Shown here: in pieces, positions 1 through 11,000 of the stretch
Numbering within the stretch: the first letter of the stretch is position 1
Layout: each line of letters starts with the position of its first letter
From: Mytilus trossulus
Lineage: Eukaryota; Mollusca; Bivalvia; Mytilida; Mytilidae
Reading direction: 5' to 3'
DNA: 64,000 nucleotides
NCBI RefSeq assembly: GCF_036588685.1
Contig: NC_086380.1
Coordinates: 33,318,474 to 33,382,473, forward strand
Made by a program: the position numbers and the translations under genes
Notes under the pieces: generated by a model
What the model was told of the DNA's origin: nothing
The model's database searches: none
What the model saw: the letters and a program-made list of their open reading frames with translations, nothing else

Positions 1-1147
1 TCATAATTTTGATGCATTATTTTGTAGCTAAGTAAACATGTCGTTTTAGCAGCGTAACATTCCTGCACTGGCTGTGTCTTTTAGATCCTATGTGCAAAAA
101 TGACAAAAGGACCTAAAGAGTTAAGTCCCTGCTAAACTGAAGACTACATGTTTCAGCTCGAGAGTCCCCAGTTAAGACATTTCTTTTCTGCAAACAAACA
201 TTTTAAGATTTACAGTGAGAACATTAAATCTGTAGCACATCTTGACATGTACTTGTGTGCTTACTTATTATGATCTGTTAAGTGACAAGAAATAAAGTTA
301 TTAGAAACATGTTACAAGTTGCGCTTTTAAAGTTACGATTGTTTAAAATAGACAGAGTTGCCATCCATACAATTCTGACGATTAGTCCCACAATGTAATC
401 TGTATAAGTTTAAATGTAAAATGATGATGATACAAATCACTAAAAAAAAAATAGCATAACTTACAATTTTAAGCCAACAATGTTCCCCTAAAAGACACAG
501 TACTTATAGTTTACATTCATAAAAATGACAGGAACAATATTTGTAGACAACCGATTTACGAGCGGCCAAAACAGGTCGGTTTTTGACAGCGAAAAAAAAT
601 TATAAATTTCTTCTTTTTTCTACTTATTCCTTTGCTCTTCTCTTATCTTTTTCACACTTTATAAAACATAAAATAACACATTTGCAACTCATAATTATTA
701 CTATCTTATTGTATTGTGACTGACATATTTGTCACTGGACATGAATCAGTTTCATCAAATAACACCTCTCTGTCATTACCTTGTAGAATCTATTAACTGT
801 AACTACAAATAGACTATAAAACAACGTTTTGCAATACATATATGGTACTATCTTTTTGTTTTATGATTGTTATATTTGTCGCTGCACATGACGCAGCTAC
901 ATCAAATTGCAATTCTTCATAAATGTTTTGTGAAATAGAAACATTTATTGAGATTGAGAAACATTTAAAAATGTTAATGTGGCTACGTTCTTTTTTTTAG
1001 GCAAGTGCATGTTAAAGAAGTATTATCAGACCATGGAAGGGTGAAAGCATGATAGGTAGGGCCTAACTTTTAAGGTCATTTAGTCCAACACAATTTAAGG
1101 TTGGTGACATTTTGCCTCAACTATTAACTTAGTTAAACTTTATTAGA
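1..1147. other. Noncoding AT-rich sequence
   Basis: No supported gene; no trace of a fourth channel gene's last exon. Confidence 0.5.
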
Positions 1148-1350
1148 GAACGTTATTGTTTACTTGTTTTCAATTAGCAAATAAAGTGCACTGTTCAATG
1201 AGAGCAGTATAAATATTATTAATTTATTATGTGTCTTTAGTATGATCATTACACATTACCAATGATAATATTGCATAGTGAGGCATGAAATTAAATGTTA
1301 ATATTGAAAGTGAAACAAAGATAAATCTAAGGTAGCTGGTATAGGCCATA

Positions 1351-1398
1351 TCACGTTTTCGCCCTTCATATAATATAGGGCAAATAGCGAAAACGTGA
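1351..1398. repeat. 12-bp inverted repeat (hairpin) in copy 1
   Basis: TCACGTTTTCGC at 1351-1362 pairs with GCGAAAACGTGA at 1387-1398. Confidence 0.7.
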
Positions 1399-2102
1399 AA
1401 ACTTCATACACGCGAAATTGGGAAAACATATCTCGCTTTTTCAACTACGTACGTGCGGTACTCAAACCAACGGTAGGCAACTAGAAATACAGAAGATATG
1501 CTAGTTTCGACTTCTGATCCTTAGGCTTCGCGTACTGATTTTTCAAACCGCCTATTTCTGCCAATCAAGCATTCGGTCTATTGAATTCTATTACCGTCAG
1601 CCCCAGAGGGTAAAACTTTAATTAAAGATATTCGTTCGTATATATATGTTATATAGCTACCGTAATGAACAAATCATTATGAAATTTAATAGTTTATTTA
1701 TCTTTAGGAAATCATTTAATATCAGTTCAAGTTCATTGACAGAACTGCTGTTGTGTTTGAAATGACCAAATCGATAATTACCATGAAGAGTTATTCAGAA
1801 AGTCAAGTTAATAATTAAATGTATACAGCAGATAACTTTTGCGTAGAGCATGTAGAGTACAATTAGTAGTATTCTCTATCCGAGGTATAATTAACGACCA
1901 TCTTAAATCTATTGTTATACAGAGATGTAACTGATCTTTAAAAAAAAAAACTTTTAATTATTATTAATTCTGTGACCTAAATCTAAAATAACTATTTGAG
2001 TTGGGTTGTGTCCTGTAATAAGAAACCATATTCAGAATGATTATTAAGAAACAAAATGACATTCTTGAATTCAAATTAAAGAATATGAAGTAACATTCAT
2101 TA

Positions 2103-2105
2103 CCC

Positions 2106-2136
<31 letters not shown>

Positions 2137-2146
2137 AAAAAAAAAA
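2103..2146. repeat. Homopolymer junction: 24 C followed by 20 A
   Basis: Uninterrupted C run then A run. Copy 2 of the duplication has only a short C tract and interrupted A tract here (4907-4962). Length is likely variable and error-prone in sequencing. Confidence 0.85.
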
Positions 2147-2705
2147 CAACAACACCAAAACAAACCAAAACAAACCAAAACCAATAAAACAACAACAAAA
2201 GACATTAAATGGCAACAACAAAACTTTAAACAGGACAATTAGATATGAACAAAAATTGAACAAGATCTAGATAATTTTTTAAAGCAAAGCATTTAAGATG
2301 AATAAATGTATGTTTTATATTACTCGCCTAGATTTCAAAAGAAGTTTTTTGCTAAACTTGAAAGAAATTACCCGCTGAATCGAACAATAGACAATGTATC
2401 AGTACGTTTTTGATAATCCACACTGACCGAAGAAAAAGTATGGCTTGGATTAAACCTTCTAAAATATGGTGTATTTTGTTAAATCATAATGTTTACCTTT
2501 AAAATCTTACACTACGCCTGATATCAAAGTTAAGATTAAAGACTATTGGAATGTTAATCGAAATTTTGACCGCAAATTAAATTTTTTGGTTTTGTTACAG
2601 ATTGTTGCAATTTATGAAAATGAAAATGAGTTAGATGATAGATTGATGTTTAGTTGTTTTTCCCTTTAATTCTTATTTGTTATTTACATCCATCTTGGAT
2701 TGTAA

Positions 2706-4006
2706 AAAACAGAGAACCAAAGGTAGCGCTGTCAGAGTTATCTGCCATTATCCATTTGCATTCTGACTCAACGTTAAATTGGTTCTCGGTTCGGTTTTAT
2801 TTTTTGGACATATGGATAGTTCTCAAAACAGTGAGTATATTTAATCAATAAATAAGATACCATTAAATATTTCTTTCGTCTTTTTCAGTGATTGGGCATT
2901 TTTTTCATGTTATTCTTGACAAATGTATTTTGGTTATTTTATTCAGAATTTCAAAAATGGGCGCCGCCATCTTGCCGACCTGCCCAAAGACCTTGATAAA
3001 ACGACGCGTTTAAATAAAGTATGTGGATATAAGCATTCACCATAGGTGACAGAGAACAACGTATGGCCTTCAACAATTTAAACAACAATCCTTTCAAAGT
3101 TATCATGATATTTTAATAAAACATCATTGACAAATCGATTGATAGGGTTAAAATCTATTAGGTATACTCAAACGTTTCCTTTGTGATGCACTAATTGTTG
3201 TATCAGGAACATGTCAGATGTGACAAATGGTTTAGACATATTTTATTGTCGGAATAATTTGATCATTTTGTTATCACTATTTCGACAGTACAAAATATTC
3301 ATCTGCATGTAAATGACGTACAGAGATATCACAAGGAAAAGTTCCGAAGTGACTTATAATATAAATAGTACTCTACCTATTCCTTAACATAAGGACGACT
3401 AAAAGACTATAGAATTCATTTTTTTTGCCAATTTAAAAGCCCGGAAAATCTCATACTTTGATCAGAAAACGGATTATATAATGATACATTTTATTTGCGT
3501 TTGTAGCTATTTTTGGCTTTATGTAAGGATAATAATCATACTTTATTACACAAAAACGGATCGGTGTCATGTTCTTTTAGTTATCAGTTACAATCATTTC
3601 ATTATTTCAGCTTCAAGTTTCAAAGGTTTGTTACAATACCATATTTAAAAATCCAAATTATATTTTAAAGGTATATTTATGCTCTAAAAAAATATTCCGT
3701 TTGTCATCATGGTCATATATTTGACATGTAGTTGCAATGGCAAATACAAAATCGCCTAAAATAATTAAGCCTCTTTATGAGAAAATGTCACGAAAACGCT
3801 GCATTATCGTAGAGGATCAAAACTAAAATGAAGAATTTACGCTAATCATACCATTGCACCATAATTATGCATATTGTAATGGTTTATTCGTGCCCTGCAC
3901 GTTTCTTTTCTATCATTTTAGAATCAAATTCCAAGAAATTCAACTTCATCACGTACAAAATAATTGACAGCGAGAAAATGTGCAACAGTTTTAAAACAGT
4001 TTACGT
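2706..4006. other. Spacer between the two duplication copies
   Basis: AT-rich, no supported feature. Confidence 0.5.
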
Positions 4007-4221
4007 GAACGTTATTGTTTACTTGTTTTCAATTAGTAAATAAAATGCACTGTTCACTGAGAGCACTATGTATGCATGATATATTATTAAAGTATTATGT
4101 GTCTAAAGTATGATCATTACACATTACCAAGGTTGATAATATTGCATAGTGTGGCATGAAATTAAATGTTAATATTGAAAGTGAAACAAAGATAAATCTA
4201 AGGTAGCTGGTAAAGGCCATA

Positions 4222-4298
4222 TCACGTTTTCGCCCTTCATATGATAATGTAATATGGGGAAAACGCGAAATCGATCAGTCGTAAACGCGAAAACGTGA
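4222..4298. repeat. Same 12-bp inverted repeat in copy 2
   Basis: TCACGTTTTCGC at 4222-4233 and GCGAAAACGTGA at 4287-4298. The arms are kept while the loop grew from 24 to 53 nt. Confidence 0.7.
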
Positions 4299-5455
4299 AT
4301 AATTCATACACGCGAAATTGGGAAAACATATCTCGCGTTTTCAACTACGTGCGGTACTCGAACCAACGGTAGGCAACTAGAAATACAGAAGATATGCTAG
4401 TTTAGACTTCTGATCGTTAGGCTTCGCCTACTGATTTTTCTAACCGCCTATTTCTGCCATTCAAGCATTCTGTCTATTGCATTCTATTACCGTCAGCCCC
4501 AGAGGGGAAAACTTTAATTAAAGATATTCGTTTGTATATATATCTTATATAGCTGCCGTAATGAACAAATCATAGTGAAATTGAATCGTTTATTTATCTT
4601 TAGGAAATCACTTTATATCAGTTCAAGTTCATTGACAGAACTTCTATTGTTTTGAAATGACCAAATCGATAACTGCCATGAACACTTATTTTGAAAGTCA
4701 AGTTAATAATTAAATGTATACAGTAGATAACTTTGGAGTACAATGCAATTACAAGTATTCTCTATCCGAGGTCTAGTTAACAGCCATCTTAAATCTATTG
4801 TTATATAGAGATGTAACTGATCTTTAATAAAAAAAAATATTACTAAGAAAAAGAATGACATTCTTAAATTCAATTGAATAAATAGGAATATGAAGTAACA
4901 TTCATACTCCTCCCCCCCAAAAAAAAAACCAAAAAAACCAAACCAAAAAAAAAAAAAAAACAACAAAAAAAAAACAACAAAAGACACCAAATGGCAACAA
5001 CAAAACGATAAACAAAACAATTAGATATGAACAAAAAATTTACAAGATCTAGATTATTTTTTAAAATAATTTCAGATTTATACAATGCAAAACAACAAGA
5101 TTAACTAATTTATGTTTTAAATTACTCGCCTATATTTTAAAAGAAGTTTTTTTCTAAACTTGAAAGAAATGTACTGTTGAATCGAATATATACAATGCAT
5201 CAGTACGTTTTTGATAATCCGCACTGACATAAGAAAAAGCATGGCTTGGATTAAACCTTCTAAAATATGGTGTATTTTGTTTAATCATAACGTTCACCTT
5301 TAAAAATACACCTGATATCAAAGTTAAGAATAAAAACTATTGGAATGTTTATCGAAATTGTGACCGCAAATTAAATTTTTAGTTTTGTTACAGATTTTCG
5401 CGATTCATGAAACTGAAAATGAAAATGAGTGAAATGATAGATTGCTATTTCTTTG

Positions 5456-5470
5456 TTTTTTCCTTGCATT
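5456..5470. repeat. Target-site duplication, left
   Basis: TTTTTTCCTTGCATT, identical to 6471-6485. The exact edge is ambiguous by 1-2 nt because it abuts the poly(A) tail. Confidence 0.8.
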
Positions 5471-5499
5471 TTTTTTTTTTTTTTGGTATCACAAATTGG

Positions 5500-5525
5500 G
5501 CCATTGGTTTTATTTCACTCTTTAT
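5500..5525 (-). terminator. Polyadenylation signals of the retrocopy
   Basis: Two AATAAA hexamers on the - strand between the stop and the poly(A) run. Confidence 0.6.
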
Positions 5526-5537
5526 TTATAACAATTT

Positions 5538-6364
5538 TTAAAGTTTCAATTCTTTACTAAATGTTTCTATTTCTTTTATTCTTTCTAAACTATAAAGAAA
5601 GTTCTTGATGTTTCGCACGTGTAACCAGGTGTCAAAACTTCTCTTGATGTAGTTGTACGTTTCTGCTCTCTGATCTTTATAGATAAAGTTGTCCAGCTGA
5701 AGTGTATCGCTTCTTACTAATAGATATAAGTTCTGGTCAGGAAAATCTATATCTAACAAGTACATCTGTTGCGGTAGATCTAGACAGATTTTATTTACTT
5801 TTAACGCTCTGGTATAGCAGCAAGCTTTAAGTTGTTTCTTTTTTCTTTCTCTTTTTTTGTCCGTATCTTTTTCTTGTTCTTTTGTTGATCGACCCTCGGC
5901 ACCCTCTCGGGCGGGATCATCATCCAAAGACTTCCATATTTCCATTGTACGTGTCGGTGGATCAATCAGAGTTTCATCAGCCGAGTCCTGGTTTGCTGAT
6001 GGATTACTGTCTATAGACGTGTCTTGTGTACCTGTTTCCAAATCAGTGATGATCGGAGGTATTTCCAAGATCTCGTCATTTGGGGGTGGTGCGGTTGTTT
6101 CCAGCTCCTCTGTGTTTAAAGTCGGGTCTCCTCACGGTTGTAGTTTTTTGCGAGAGAGAAAAGCTTGTCGTCGACGGTTATTCCTGTCTTGACGTGTTTT
6201 GATGACCTCTTTTTCGTCACAGTTTTCTGTCTTTCAATTTGACGCCATTTTATCTTGATGGAGTATTTGCCATTCCGTTTGGTTAGTATCCAATCGGCGG
6301 TTTGACTCTCAACTAGAGAAATGACTGCTGTAATCTCATCTGGTAGTTGATCGGAAGCTTCCAT
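5538..6364 (-). pseudogene. Frameshifted retrocopy coding region, unknown protein
   Basis: I do not recognise the protein. The first frame runs from ATG (complement of 6362-6364) for 82 codons: it starts MEASDQLPDEITAVISLVES, then a basic region with KYSIKIKWRQIE, and stops at 6116. An overlapping second frame, open from about 6132, runs to 5538. It has an acidic Pro/Asp/Thr-rich linker, a Lys/Arg/Glu-rich stretch (KKRERKKKQ, possible nuclear signal), and a folded-looking C-terminal part (LPQQMYLLDIDFPDQNLYLL, SFDTWLHVRNI). One missing base in the overlap (6116-6132) accounts for the break; the complete frame would be about 275 codons. Alternatives: a mobile-element ORF, or a sequencing error in a live retrogene. 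Confidence 0.65.
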
Positions 6365-6470
6365 TCTCAACTCATCGGTTTATGATTTAAGTATTGACAT
6401 TTTATTCACCTTGGTCTACAGGAGATAATGTAAACACGTCCGTCCAGGTGAAAATCTACTCACATGTACT

Positions 6471-6485
6471 TTTTTTCCTTGCATT
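6471..6485. repeat. Target-site duplication, right
   Basis: TTTTTTCCTTGCATT, second copy, directly 5' of the retrocopy leader. Confidence 0.8.
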
Positions 6486-6545
6486 CTTGTATGTTGTTTA
6501 CACTAAAGATATATTCATGGTAAACCGCCGTCTTGGATTGTACAA

Positions 6546-7585
6546 CCACAGTACAAAATCGGTCTAGTTATTGTCTACATATGCAAATTTTGAGAAAGAT
6601 TTGCAATTCAATGGTTAGACTATTTTTTCTATTTAAAGAAAACTTGTTAATTAGTCGTATTATACAAAATATTTTAACAAATATTTTTTTTTTTTGGTTT
6701 TAAAATATATTTTTAAACGAGCAATTTAAGGGGAGATAACTTCTTTAGTACAAAATTTATACTGGGCTGATAGGGAAATTTTTTATTCTTACTTGTAGCA
6801 AGAAAACAAGTTCGGTCAGACACCATGTTTTCTTTTTCTTTTCTTAAAACATATTATGAAACCTTTATTCTCACAATTTATTTTAAAAATCTCATAGAAT
6901 TTTTTTTATGCACACTAACGCGTTTTTTCATGAACAAACTAACCAAATTTTGGCAATTTTCAACGACCCATAGGGTGAAAAATAGCACGGTGACACATAC
7001 TATTTTTATCAAATTTTTGAAAAGAGTATAGTAAAATTTTCATTTTGGCAAATTATAAAAACATTCTGTCTCAAAAAATATATCCTTGTGATCTACCTTA
7101 AAATTAAGTTTCACACATTAGAGGAAAGCGGCTTATATAGAAATATTATCTCGGTCGTTGCTGCCAGTTTGATTAAATCGGGGAAAAGAAGCTCATATCC
7201 GTTTTAAAAAAAAGAGGCAAAACCTTAAAAAAGTATGTTGTCGATATGCTTTGTCATATTGTTAAACTAAGCCAAATTGATATTTTAATTTGCAGAAGGT
7301 TTGCAGTTTTCTTTTTGTAATTACCAATATAGAATACAAAATATATGACATTTCAGTTAATATCTGAGATGCTTTATAAGTTAAATGACACGAAAAGATT
7401 AAATAACAAATTTAAATTGAAAACTCAAAACAATTGTTTTTATCTGTTTTTCTTATCACCATGGTTACCAAACTTAATAAGATATTGAATTATTACCTTA
7501 TTTGGGAGAATATTTATGTTTACATATTTCTGGATTTAACAGGCAATGTCTAGAAGTCTTGTGAGATTCAACAATCGGCACAATG
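6546..7585. other. Noncoding region upstream of gene A
   Basis: AT-rich with poly(T) runs. I see no exon, repeat family or RNA gene that I can support. Confidence 0.5.
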
Positions 7586-7740
7586 TTTTCAAATTCATTA
7601 TGAGATTTTTATAAACACGCGATTACGTAGAATCCCAAAAGATTCGAATAGTACAGTCTCAAGTCTGTAAAATCACATTTGATAGCATAACATACCAACT
7701 ATAACTTTCTGCTTCTTTTGTGTAATACATTGCTGTATTA
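7586..7740 (+). promoter_or_regulatory. Upstream block of gene A shared with gene C (candidate promoter)
   Basis: Alignable by eye to 53075-53240: both contain TTCAAA..TCATTAT..GGATTTTT-like sequence, CACGCGAT, (A)GA(A/T)TCCCAAA and TTTTGTGTAATA. Conserved noncoding sequence 5' of two paralogues suggests promoter or untranslated leader; the transcription start is not visible. Confidence 0.45.
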
Positions 7741-7865
7741 ACCTGGTATTGATGTTATGACATCAAATTTGAATTACAGATATTAACAGTGATCAGTGCT
7801 ATAATAGCGTCAAAACAATCAGGTTGTTTACGGGATATCTTTCATGCTCAGTGTTTAATAGAAAA

Positions 7866-8056
7866 ATGACGACTACCATATATAGCGAAGTGAGAAATCT
7901 TTTTAGACGATTCGCAGAGTATACAACTTTTCATGGTGTAAACAGGATTATATCTAGTAAACTTTTGATAGGACGACTTATATGGTTATGTATTGTAATG
8001 ACTAGTTTCAGTATGTGTATCAGACAAATCTATATACTCAGTGTTCAGTTTTCCAG
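7866..8056 (+). CDS. Gene A exon 1 (N-terminus, HG motif, TM1)
   Basis: 191 nt coding, ends in phase 2 at TCCAG|GTATGT. Encodes residues 1-63: a basic cytosolic N-terminus, the conserved His-Gly pair and TM1 ending in QIYILSVQFS. Closely matches exon 1 of genes B and C. Confidence 0.95.
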
Positions 8057-11000
8057 GTATGTAAAATTAACATTATATATTTGAAATTATGATAACACAA
8101 AATGTCGCTTTGACTATATTAAGATCGACACATTCTATTCTTAAAATTTGAACAAAAAAGACCAAGGTCAGAGACAGGTTTTTGTTTAAATTAGGTCGTT
8201 ATTGGAGAAAAAAAGTTAGATTATAAGTGTGTTGACTGATTCAATAAAAACTCCTAATTGTTGAGAGACACAAGAACGTTTCTGAGATGAAAAAGGAAAA
8301 TGGAAGAGGATGGCACCCTGTACACCATATCCTGTCAACGTCACTGAAGCTGGCACTAAAACCCAGAACGAGAGAAATCAGACCAAACAAAATACGACAA
8401 AAGAAAACAAACATCCACCAAATAATACACAAAAGATTGAGCATCGATTGGTACATTCGAACAAAATTTAGTCCAAACTATTCCACTGTAGAGATATTTT
8501 GGCAATGTATGGCATATTTTGGATCAACCTCTAAAGATGACAACATAAATCACAAACTTAGTCCAAATAATTACTTCTGTATATTTTTGTTTAATTCAAA
8601 ATCATATACCGGGATATTAACCAACGCTGGTACTATCCTCCTTTGTTAAACGTTTCTAAAACATTGCTAGTTAACTGTTTTTTTGCTTCACAATCATTCG
8701 TTAATATTTTATAAATATGTATTGTGGTAATACAGTATAGTTAAAAAAACAAGGTCAACTTTATAAAAAGATTATAATTCTAAAAAGATCCATGGTTTCG
8801 GTATTTACTAACATGATGATGTATAATAAGGGTGATAAATATTTAACATGTACTAATTAGTTATTAAAGGGTTCCAGGCTTATAATGTTGTCTACACAGG
8901 AATCACCAGTGACGCTCAGATAAAAAAAAAGCTAGAAAGCCAAACAAGTCTAAAGTTGAAGAGCATTGATGACCCAAAATTCCGAAAAGTTGTGCCAAAT
9001 AAAACTCATCAAAGATACCCGGCTTAATATTTGTTCCGACAGATGCAAATTTCGACGATAATGAGTTACATCAGTGGCGATCAAAGATAAACATGAACAA
9101 GTGTTTTTTTGTTAAATAGCTCATACGATGGTTTACTTTAAAAAGACCTTGACATTTGAAAATAAGCTTTTTGATCTAATGTACTCAAGTTAAGTCATCT
9201 TTATGTATGAACGTCAGACTGGAGATATAGGCTCTTTTATTGAAAGCAATCATTTGAAGAAACAAATTAAAAAAATAATCAGAGAGGATATATTTGCAGT
9301 ATAAAGTTTTATTTTAGAGTCTATGAAGGTTGTTATATTCGTACAAACATGTTATAAAGAGTCAAATACTAGTATTGACTATCATGAATTTATTTCTAAC
9401 AATGTTGGTCGGAATCTTTGACCAACATTATTTAGGTTCAATCACGAGTTCATTGATTTACATTATTTCAGTCCTTAGAGAATACACCCTAGATGATGCT
9501 ACACAGATAATATTTGATTACAAATGGCAAGTGTTTAAATTAAAAATGTCAATTAATACTATATTCAAATGGTCATGGTATCAACATCAACAGAATAAAA
9601 CATCGATCGATTTTAATCGAAATAAGGCATTGTGAAAGATTTTTAATGAGAGTCCTGGTATTCCCGTGGTATTGTTAATAGTATCAAATATACAAACGAG
9701 CTGAATATAATCTTTGTTGAAGAAAATGGTCACATAAATAACGTTAGCTATATATAAGATATGGTACATGTATAATTAAGTTAATCAATTTCTTTTCGAA
9801 TACTAGTTATACAAAAATGATATATCGAGCAACTCAGATTACCCTTAATGTTTGGGTGAAGTGTATTTTGGGTCAGTCTTTAGTATTTTATCTTGTGTTT
9901 TGAATACTGCTGTTTGTTTGTGGTCGGTTTTTTTTGCCATGCCGTTGTCAGTTTGTGATCGGCCTATAAGTTTGAATATCCCCTTGGTATCTTCCGCCTC
10001 TGTTTATCAGTATCAAACTCCTCGGCCAGTGTCAATGAAAACAGTAGAAGTTTCTCGAGGGTATCGACACATGCTAGTAGTGAATTATCATTTAAATTGT
10101 CATAATTAAAAATTATCAGTTCACAATCTTTGCATTAACCATGTTAACTGCAAACTGAGTATTTTCTACCCCGGGAATATATTATCTTAACTGTATATAA
10201 CAAAACCTCTCTGAAATAAGTCTTTTGTAGACGATACATGCGTTTAACGTGCACTCTTAATACACTTGTGTTGATGGTAAGTTTCTAAAAATCTAAAATT
10301 TAGATGGAAAAAGCTGTTTACAAATGATCAAATATCATTATTCGATCAAGAAGACGAATTCAGACGATTCATAAAAATTTGAAAGGATAGCATGCAATCC
10401 ACAAGTAGCGAGACCGATTGTATTAATTGGAAAAGCCTTTCCTGCTATGCCTGTATCTAGAACATGCCAATCCATAATCGGTTAAAATGTCTCAAGTGGG
10501 AAAAAGAACCCAATCGGTAAATTTATAGATCAGAATATTGTTCTCGTAGCGTCAATTTCATTTGTTGTTCAACATAAGAATGTTAGAGCATTTTTTGCAC
10601 AAGAATTACAGGCTGTATAGTGTGCACGTGCACGAGTGTACCGTATCACCCGAGACGTGAAACGTCATGCGATAAGACAATCGTATACTTGTGCTGGCTG
10701 AGAAATGGGGAGTTGACAATCGGAAGTTGAAAATATCACATTAAATAAATTAAAATAAAAAATCGTCCATCCGTGTCCATTTTTAGAAAAGAATAAAAAT
10801 AAAGTTTCATGACACATTCCAGTTTCGGTAGTATTCAAAATCTCGAATTCACATGGTTATTTCAGATGCAAACACTTTCTGAAATATGAGTTATTTAAAA
10901 CTGTGCATCATCACTTTATTTAACTCATCCAGTCTAGTTGATATTTTCCCTCAAAATTCGTAATACGTCGCGCCGTTTTGGAGTTTATTCGATAACCTCT

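Larger units (their letters stand above)
1148..2705 (+). repeat. Segmental direct duplication, copy 1
   Basis: Begins GAACGTTATTGTTTACTTG and is closely alignable over about 1.5 kb with 4007-5470, then again with 6472-6545. Shared contents include GGTAGCTGGTA, a TCACGTTTTCGC hairpin, CGGTAGGCAACTAGAAATAC and the C/A tract. No coding sequence. It may be a duplicated block or two copies of an unnamed mobile element. Confidence 0.85.
5471..6470 (-). mobile_element. Retroposed mRNA copy (processed retrocopy), 1.0 kb
   Basis: Read on the - strand: about 106 nt leader, an intronless frameshifted coding region, about 53 nt trailer with AATAAA, then a poly(A) run (5471-5484 as T). It is flanked by the 15-bp direct repeat TTTTTTCCTTGCATT at 5456-5470 and 6471-6485. 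The empty site survives in duplication copy 1 near 2655-2670. These are the marks of LINE-machinery retroposition. Confidence 0.82.
4007..6545 (+). repeat. Segmental direct duplication, copy 2 (interrupted by a retrocopy)
   Basis: Second copy in the same orientation, 2.86 kb downstream. Homology stops at about 5470 and resumes at 6472 (CCTTGCATTCTTGTATGTTG, then TCTTGGATTGTA), exactly the borders of the 1.0 kb insertion. Confidence 0.82.

Noticed and set aside
1964-2263. Antisense frame with poly-Gly/Phe (also 4703-5085)
   Set aside because: Produced by the C/A homopolymer tract and its flanks in the duplicated block.
7824-7865. Extension of gene A upstream of the ATG at 7866
   Set aside because: Open in frame but begins with TTG and has no ATG; genes B and C start at the position equivalent to 7866.
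8287-8649. 120-codon frame in intron 1 of gene A
   Set aside because: No recognisable domain and no counterpart in introns of B or C.
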